A stretch of 64,000 nt of DNA from assembly GCF_010015445.1 (NCBI RefSeq), contig NC_053120.1:19122308-19186307 (forward strand), written 5' to 3'. The position numbers were made by a program, and so were the translations under genes. The notes under the pieces are model-generated. The model was not told the DNA's origin. It did not search any database and saw only the letters and a list, made by a program, of their open reading frames with translations. The number at the start of each line of letters is the position of its first letter. The stretch's first letter is position 1. Below are positions 55,889 to 64,000 of the stretch, one piece after another. This DNA is from Perca fluviatilis. Lineage: Eukaryota; Chordata; Actinopteri; Perciformes; Percidae.

Positions 55889-56560
55889 TATATTATGGGG
55901 GAAAAAGACCTGGACACTATATAACTTCTCCTCTCTAAAAGCTGATCAGCATTTGTCATCTACTGATCAACAGGCTCAACAATTCACTCCAAAACGTAAA
56001 TGCATCAAAACCCACTTCTTCATTAAAGCTTGTCTTAAGGCCAGTATGCAAATCTATGCAAACACCAATCTAAAGAATACTTGTTGAGACACATCAGCTC
56101 AAGGCCCAAACAGTCAGGCCTTTAAAGCACAAACGGCAATAGCCGATCAAACATCAAACGACCCCCTTTGACATCCACCAACCTCACTCCCTGCTGGACA
56201 GTTTGCCATCTCCATCTAACCTCATCTTAGCACAAAGAGCTCTGCCTCTTATTGTGAGAGTGACATAGTGGCAGAGAAAGCAGAGTGTTGACAGAGAGGA
56301 TGGAGATGGCAAACACCTCGGGGAGCAGATTGGCTCATGTCCCACATCTGCCCCTCATTCTGGGGATGCAGGCACAGCAGATTTAAAGAGGGATCAGGGT
56401 CGTTCTCAAGTAGGTTGAGGGCAAGCTGAGGTCTCTGTGCTGATACACAGAGTGATTAAATGCTGGAATTAGGGGGACAGCACCGAACATCAAAACAGAC
56501 AGAGAAACCTATCCATCTGGGGGAATCAAGAAGGGTGAGATTAGGTGTGTTGTAAGTGTA

Positions 56561-56567
56561 TGTGTGT

Positions 56568-56607
<40 letters not shown>

Positions 56608-56631
56608 GTGTGTGTGCGTGTGTGTGTGTGT
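56561..56631. repeat. Interrupted (TG)n microsatellite
   Basis: TG units broken by TATG and TGCG variants, which suggests an older array. Confidence 0.93.
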
Positions 56632-58841
56632 GTTTCAGCCCCCACCCCTCCAACACATACTGAAACAGCGCACTTTCCTAATTCCAACAGTCAAAAGACC
56701 TCCCATGAAAAAAGGGACACAAGACCCTTTAAAAAGGTAGCAGTTGCTCTGATCCCATATCTGTTCTCTGTACTGGATTGTATTGTGGACATTAACATGC
56801 AAATATCTGCTAAATCCAGCTCTGTCCAAGGCTGAACAGACCTTTCACAGCTCTCTGAAACGGCAGAAGAGAATGGCAGGTCAGGGAGGCGTAATCTACA
56901 CACAACACATACCACCAACCCTTCAGAGACAAAGGGTTTGAAATAGCACAAACCAAAACTAGACAGTTCCACCAATTCAACACGTCTACAATAAGAATAG
57001 TGGTAACTTTGATTCATTTTCCTCACATTATCTGCCTGATAATTACATTTTGTATTAAATTCTTTCATTTTTAACTACTTTGAAGCCTCAGCATATCAAA
57101 TCCCAGTGGCCTATTTAGCAAATATTTTTTATTCCACACTTTGATATGAATAAATCACTAACAGAAACAAAACTGATTTCACATTTCATCTTAAATGATT
57201 CAACTACCCTCTCAAAGAAGATTTAAAACGGTGTTTGGCAGAGGAAGCTCCTCTGTTGACCATATCACTGGGAGGAAAGATAAAAATCTCTTCTTCCCTT
57301 CCTTTACCTTTAATGATGCCTTCTTGTTATCTAGCCGTGCCTCTCAGGGATGTGCCTGCATCTCAGCCTTTGAAACTAGTTGCATTGTTTCAGGCAAGGT
57401 TCACGCTGAGGTTATTGGTAATTGCAATAGCTGTTTTACATTTCAATCGGCGGTATAATCTCCCAGTCCCCATCTTCCCAAACACAAAAACACTGATATC
57501 CCCCTAATTCGGCCATTTAGATGTGATAATGAAGGGATTGGCCAAAAGTTTGCTATATAGTAAGAATAGCGCCACTATTTCTGACAATGCTTTTCATGGT
57601 GTTTTGGATACAAATGTACATCTTAAGATACTGATGGTATAAGGATTTGTCTGGTGTATATAGTTGTTGCTCTAGTCTTGCGTTTTCATTGCTTTACCTA
57701 GTGGAGAAATTGCATCACAGGGCTACTTTTTTTTGGTTCATTATTTCCAAGAAGTCCTTGTGAAACTTAAAAAAGAACAAGACTCGTCTGTGCGTTTTAA
57801 TGTCATTCTCCTTATACGATGTTCATTTGACATAAGGGTTTCCCTGTCAATTCCTCTTAATGGCTGACCACTTCTCATGAGGTAGAGTAGGCCCTGTCAG
57901 ACATGGCCCTTGACGCTGAAGGACCCTGAGGTAAACTGGCTGGCCCTCCATTGCTCGTGTTAGACATTTTATTTTTTATTTGTGGCTGGAGGAGAGTGCT
58001 TCTCTTTGAGATTCCTAAAGAACGGACACTTGCCAAAGCCTCTTTCTCCTCTCTGGTTTATCGGAGTTTCCTTCCAATAATGACTTGGTCCCCTCCACCT
58101 CACAACACAATAAAAGCCCATCGTGACATAACTAGGGGCCTGGGTGAATTAGCATGGCCACAATGGACAGTGGGCACAGTGGCCGGACCTCCACACTTTA
58201 CAGTCCATCAGGCCCGACTAGCGGGGCAACCACTCTTCCTAAAGACCCACCTCTTTACATTTCTATGGAACAACTCATTAGCTATGTAGAATCCCCTCTT
58301 TCTTACGGCATCTTGCCTCTTTGTCCAAAGTCTAGTCTTTGTCTCTTCTAAATGATGCCACACAAGGCCCATTTTCTGGTTAATACATGTTTACAGCTAT
58401 GTAAGGTTTTTGTGGGGATCCTGTAGTTTTATTTTGCAGACCATCATTCCAGACACCATAAATCCATTACCAAGCTGTTTAGGTAATTGTTTGAACGTAT
58501 AGTAGTTCTATTTGCAAAGCTCAATGAGTCGGCATCTTTAGAGTGGGCAGATGGCTAGACAACACATGCTGGGGATTCCCAGGGAAAACCTGACTCACAC
58601 ATTGTTTTAAAAGTTTGGTTGCCTATTGGATAATGGTTGTGCAAGGAAAATATAATAATCATGAATGTCAGCATGTTTGGTACTTATATTGGTACCCAAT
58701 ACACAGCAGTTGTTAGGGAAAAGGTTTAGCTTTGCATGTGATCATGAGAACTATGCATACAAAGTACCCTCTCAATATTCAAGTAGTTGTGGATCTCCTT
58801 TCCGAATGTCAAAATGTTTAAAATGTAGAAAGCAACCCTTT

Positions 58842-58844
<3 letters not shown>

Positions 58845-58884
<40 letters not shown>
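58845..58884. repeat. (TG)n microsatellite
   Basis: About 20 TG units. Confidence 0.97.
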
Positions 58885-58886
<2 letters not shown>

Positions 58887-59147
58887 ACAGTAGCCTCCTG
58901 GGGGGTAGGGTCATCCGATGTCCTGAGTGAATTAAAGGGGCCAGCTGTGATACCGCCTGAAAGGAACATGGGGGGAGACAAAAGGGGAGATCTCTGCGTT
59001 CCCCCAAAAGACAAAAGAGACAGAGACAAGAGGCTGAAACCACACAATCATCTCACCATCTACAATGGCCAAGCTCCTGTAACAAGCAGGATCAGGGGGA
59101 TCGGCGAAGGGCTAAGCCAGCCGTGGCCACAGGTTTCAGTGCAAGCC

Positions 59148-59187
59148 ATTAATTCCACTCTGCTCAGCACACAATTAATTTCACTCT
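59148..59187. other. Twin ATTAATTYCACTCT motif
   Basis: The 14-mer ATTAATTCCACTCT (59148-59161) recurs as ATTAATTTCACTCT (59174-59187), 26 bp apart, about 2.5 helical turns. ATTAATT is a typical homeodomain core. It could be a paired binding element in an enhancer; nothing else supports this. Confidence 0.4.
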
Positions 59188-62079
59188 CATGCAGCAGCTC
59201 AAAGCTTCACGATAAGAGGGCTGATTCCAAAACAGAGATTAAAAGGTGAGGCAGTAAAGACTTTACTAAGAAGAGCTCAGAGCAGATGCTCACAGACCAA
59301 AGAACTGAGAACAGAAGAGGCCAATGATGAGAAAAAAGTAAACTGTGTGTGTGGAAGGACGGATTCGACCACAGTGGCTGTTCACATCACTACAGTATCG
59401 ACTATGGCCGGCATTTGCTACTCACTGACTGACTGACTGTGCCACTGACTGTCAGCACATGCAGAGTTTTTCAATCTTCTTTTTTTTCTTGACATTGTAT
59501 GAAAAGATCCTTGGGACTAAGTCAGGATTTGGATGTTATTAACATCCCAACAAGAAAATGAAACAATAAAGTTAACCAAGCCGAAAAAGGTGCCCCTGCT
59601 GACTTTTCCATTTGAGCCAATGTGGCCAGAGTTAATGCTCCTATGGGCTTAATGCAGCCACAAAAGTAGCCAGACCCAGGGGATGGCTAATTGTTGGACT
59701 AAAGCACCTGCCACAACCTGAGGGAGCTCAGGAACTGCAGAATTGTCTTTTCCCAAAGCATAGCCAATGGTACCAGATTAGATCCCTGGAGTGCAGACAT
59801 CCTCTTGGCTCCTCTCGTCTTGTGTCCTAATGGCTAATGGGCACCATGATTTCGGTCTGCAGCCCCCCAAACCATGTAAAGCTCCCCGAACCCTCTGTCA
59901 GACATCTTAAATACTATAGCCTGATTTTTTCCTACTAGGTTTAGCTACCTAAATAATAATGCACATACCTGAGTGTAAGGATGCATTTCCTATCGTTAAA
60001 CATTGCATCTTAGGTGCAGCATCTCCAACAAGCAGTGAGCAGTAATGTTTAATATATAGGACTTCATCTACTTATCAAAAATGGCTATCTGGCATTTACA
60101 CACCAATTTCTCCTGCAGCATAGTTCTCATTAACAGGAATATTATGGATAGAGCCACAATTATTCACACAATATTAGGCATCTAATTAGCTTGTGAGACC
60201 AGGCAATACAGAAAGTTGCATATACTGTACAGAGAGAGGCCATTCAGGTCAATGTGTTGCCAAACAGCCTTACTTTATTGTTGTCAGACAAGAGAAAATA
60301 GAACTTTACAAAAGTTGCAAAAGTCTTTCTTTAAAGTCAAATCAGCCGTCTGTGGATTCAAGAGAAGCATTTAATGCATCGCCTACATGTCTCTTGTAAT
60401 TGCTTAGCTTGCTACAGTATACAAAAACATCACATACCATTTTAATCATGTGGATACTTAGTGACTACTGCAAAGTGACTACTTTTATTCAAACTTGAGC
60501 TGTGTAAATGTTGGTAGGTTCTAATTGGGCAAATTGCCAGAGCCTCTTTTACAGAAATGTGACCTGTTTTTTTTTTTAAACCAGCCAAAATGTGTGTATT
60601 TACGGATTTGAAAAGGGCTTATTAACAAATCAGAAAACCAAACTCCAAAGTAACAACTTCTTGTGAGCAGAAACTGTCACCAAAAGAAAGAAAAAGAAGA
60701 ACCTCCAATAACAATCGAAACTTACACAGGAATATTTGCACAATAATTCAGTTTCAGATCATGATGACCTTTCTAACTTATCTGGTTCATTGATGTAGCT
60801 CTGCCATTGGCAACATATTTGCTTGAACGTCCATCCATCTTCATACAGTGGCACATGCATGAAGGCTGACAATGCTTTGCCTGTGGGCCAGGCCTGGAGA
60901 AGAAAGCTGTGACCTGGATTTAGTTCATGACTAATGCCCCACAACCAATCGATTGGCCAGTGAGGGTCAGAGATAAGAAGCTGGACCCGTTGGCCAGAAG
61001 AAGCCTGTGGCCTCTAAACCATCCATCTCTGTCCTCATCTGGTCCTGTTGAACATTTGGCGCTCAGTTCTTCCATTAAATTCTCCTCTGTTGACAAAGCA
61101 GGCAGATGCTCATGATCAGTTTGTCTGTCCAGCTTGGCCTATTAGGACATAATACCACGCCTACCTCTCTCTTCCGCTCTCTGTGCAGCTTGGAGAAACT
61201 GGCCCATTGCAAAAGACATAGAGGACATTGTACCAAGCCTCCGGCCCCTTTCAGAGTGTCAGCACCCCAAACTAAACTTCTCCGGAGATGAGTAATGGGA
61301 TCTACTGGCCCATATTGAACATGCTTTGAAGACAACCCTTGGGTTTTGAAAGATAACACAATAGCTAATTTCATAGTGGACTTTACTTTGGACTTTATTG
61401 GATAGCACTTTTTTTCTGCAGTAGGAATCTCTTTCATTTATTAATTTTACAAAAATAGCAAATAAAAAAACTTAAAAGGGAAACATGGACGCAGAACTTT
61501 AAAATAACAGAATAGCAGTTTATGGGAAAAGGCAATGCTAGGAACTGATGCTTTTGACTCTTTGTATCTTAAAGCATATTTCAGCGTGGAGGGCTCAAAA
61601 CCATGAACAAGATCATCACAACAAAACAAATGGCACTGTCTTTTTAAAAAAAAAAAAAACTTATAAATCAATATAATCACCAACATAAATCCCAACAGCT
61701 GTGCATGTTCTGATGTGCTTAATGACTGAACATATCTGGGATGACCTGCAAATTTCTGTTGGCTGATAACCTTCATCCGAATTGGACCTTTCTAAAGTAT
61801 TTGCTGTGTTTTGACCTAGTTACATACTAAGCGGTTGAGGTTTACTCCACTAGAAAACTTCAGATAAATAGTTCTTCAATCTCAATGATATACCAACATG
61901 AACTTCCAGTACTTTCTAAAGATTGTCTAAATGTTCTCACTACTTTTCTACATGCTAAAGCCCACCCACTAAATTGGAGCTATTCGTATGCTTGAAACAA
62001 ATAATAACAGTATTAGTATGTGACTCAGGACTAATCACAGTATCATGATGAGTTTAAGTTAGTAAGAAGTCTGAAGTCA

Positions 62080-62390
62080 ACTATAATAAATTTTATTTGT
62101 AGCCCAATATCATAAATTTGCCTCAAGGGGATACTGTCTGTACAGCATGTGACACCCTCTTAGACCAGTGGTTCTCAAAGTGGGGTCCGTGGACCCAACA
62201 AAAAGGGGAATCATTTATTTTCACTTTAATTTCATCTATAAGTAACACAATAACAGATTGTATGACTATTTTGCTCATGGGTTCTAAAAAGCAAAAATTC
62301 TATCAGGTAGGGGACCCTGGGACAAAGTCTTATCAGATGGGGGTCCGTGGTCTAATTTGTGTCAGTTTTAGGGGTCCTTGACAGTTGTCC
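62080..62390. repeat. Fish interspersed repeats: 'AGCCCAATATCA' type followed by a CAGTGGTTCTC-type hAT end
   Basis: From 62091 the text TTTTATTTGTAGCCCAATAT and AATTTGCCTCAAGGGG matches a common fish repeat related in style to that at 51271. It is followed at 62166 by CAGTGGTTCTCAAAGTGGGG, a widespread hAT-type start. No matching right terminus is seen, so the second piece is probably truncated. Confidence 0.6.
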
Positions 62391-64000
62391 AGAGTTACTG
62401 CAAGTTACTGTCTTTTGAAAAAAAAAGTATGACAGGCGTGACAGATGCTCACCTCAAATTATGCACGTGATGGATGACGGCCTCTTAATTATATTCATAG
62501 CAATTATTACTGATCCATCCCTTTAGAGGATTTGTTTTTAACAATGTCTCCCAACCCACAACAAAATGTATCTCTCCACCTCTGCCATATTACAACAATC
62601 AAAAAACAAAAAGCTAAGTATATTACAGTATCACAGTAGCAGCTCCCCTATGTCTTATGTTCTTTTAAAAACCTGTCAAATGGCCTCCAGATTTTCTCAT
62701 ACACCCCCAATTTACCTCTCAATATATATCTCAGTATCTCCATGGACATACATTGTGCCATATTCTTGATCTAAGCCCCTTTAGATGATTTTCTGTTTTA
62801 AAATACAACTCATTGCATTGCAGCTGCTTTCAGTAAACTGAAACTGGTGACATTTTCATTCTGTTGCATTATTATTTCCATCACATTATATCTCTCTCCA
62901 TACATCTTCTACCATGCCAACTGGGGTGTATAGCCCTATGATGTAGGAAACTATAAATCCCACTTTCAACAAGATATCCCCTGTCAATTCAGGTGAGCTG
63001 TACTAAGGTGCTTCTCTTTCTCACGCTGTTCTGCAATGCAAACGCTCCCATCTGAAATTCACTCAGCCAGAAAGGCAGAAAGTAAGTCCAAAGACACTCA
63101 GCCCGCTCTCCAAACAATTCATTTGCTTAAGCTGCCTGTCAGTCGGGTGCATTTGTTTGCACTGAGAGTTTAACTCAGCGGGGCATGGAGGATGCTAATT
63201 GTGTTCATTTGGAGGGGTCTGGCAGGTGTGTGTTTGTTGGGTGTGGGGCACCTGTATGAATACACTGGCATGCCTTCAGTAAAAACAGGCAGGCAGGAAT
63301 CAGGCAGGCTGGTAATCACTATCACACCTTTTCTCTTAATAGGCAAACAGCGATTCAGGCTTCATGGGGTTAGCATCCTGCGGAGTCTTTCTTAGTTTGG
63401 TCTAATGTTAGTAATTATACTACCAGTGTGAACCTCATGCCATTAACAAAACAGAGGTGGAGACAGAAGGAGGAATTGTCGGCAGGAGCCTGAGTTTGGG
63501 CCTACCTTATATATAACATGACAATGTAAATGAATTGGTAAGACCTGGGGCAAACACGAAAGGTTTACATAATATGTAAATTAAGGAATGAATGGCTTAT
63601 GTATTAAAAGACAGTTTGAGCATACTTAATGAAAGAGGCTCATATACTAAAACTTAAACTTGTTTACTGAAACCTCTAAGAGCAGTTTTTTTAATTAAGA
63701 CTATTCTAACTACTTTGACAAAGCTTGCTTGAAAACAGTACGTTCTTTACCCTTCCCCCTTGAAAAGTGCCCAAATTGCAGCATCTAAAACACAATATGG
63801 ATGTGAGGTAAAACACACAAAAAGGGCATCTGTGACATATTATCAAAAGGGCCATTTTCTTACATTCCGGAGGGGCTGAAGCCAGTGTTGGTCGCAGTGG
63901 TCAGCAGCCATTGGAGTGGTCAGCGTGGAGAATTCCCTGTGCTCCATCATTCTGATGGCTGTGTCCAATTGCATTATGCCAGAGCAGCAGGTAGCCCTGG
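62391..64000. other. Gene-free end of the window
   Basis: No exon, RNA gene or mobile element is recognised. The stretch about 63000-63400 is unique and of mixed composition, with short tandem GCAGGCAG copies at about 63287-63310. Nothing supports a function. Confidence 0.5.

Larger units (their letters stand above)
55891..62079. other. Gene-free stretch with TG repeats and candidate conserved DNA
   Basis: No exon of a recognisable gene. TG repeats lie at 56561-56631 (interrupted) and 58845-58884. The interval 57230-57500 and the segment 59100-59230, with twin ATTAATTYCACTCT words, have the composition of regulatory DNA. Frames of 100-134 residues here contain no domain. Confidence 0.5.

Overview
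The window is teleost fish nuclear DNA, most likely from a percomorph or other acanthomorph. The reasons are very dense (CA)n/(TG)n microsatellites, several DNA-transposon families typical of fish (Tc1, IS630-like, hAT, Harbinger, TTAA-target foldback elements), a compact intron-containing gene, and long gene-free stretches. No bacterial, viral, rRNA or CRISPR features are visible. I did not recognise any tRNA gene by eye.

Only one host protein-coding gene can be supported: her6, the fish orthologue of HES1, on the minus strand. Its four coding exons lie at 12792-12685, 12510-12415, 12299-12212 and 12039-11498 and encode 277 residues ending in WRPW. The promoter at about 12985-13215 has a TATA box, a tandem pair of RBPJ (Notch) sites, N-boxes for self-repression and three CCAAT boxes. 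The 3' UTR carries a miR-9 seed match and a poly(A) signal. Together these parts describe the known Notch-driven, self-repressing, miR-9-tuned oscillator gene in a compact form.

The rest is a gene-poor landscape with no other supportable exon. From 1 to 11.2 kb, downstream of her6, the DNA is mostly unique sequence with microsatellites and one hAT-like end. From 13.2 to 17.3 kb lies upstream DNA with GC-rich blocks. Transposons cluster at 17.3-18.3 kb (hAT), 23.8-27.0 kb (an IS630/Tc1-like element with intron-bearing transposase remains, inside an older inverted-repeat element), 27.3-28.9 kb (Harbinger inside a hAT-type MITE), 32.8-33.7 kb (TTAA foldback), 44.6-46.6 kb (a Tc1 deletion derivative inside a hAT inside another repeat), 51.6-54.2 kb (hAT inside a TTAA foldback) and 54.3-55.9 kb (a Tc1 copy with two visible lesions). 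Target-site duplications fix most of these boundaries to the base.

Some unique intervals look like candidate enhancers or structured elements, notably a 29-nt imperfect inverted repeat at 30292-30404, a perfect 15-bp hairpin at 16502-16537 and twin homeodomain-like sites near 59150. Conservation cannot be tested here. I found no convincing new multi-gene system. The strongest biology is the her6 regulatory architecture and the precise nesting history of the transposons.
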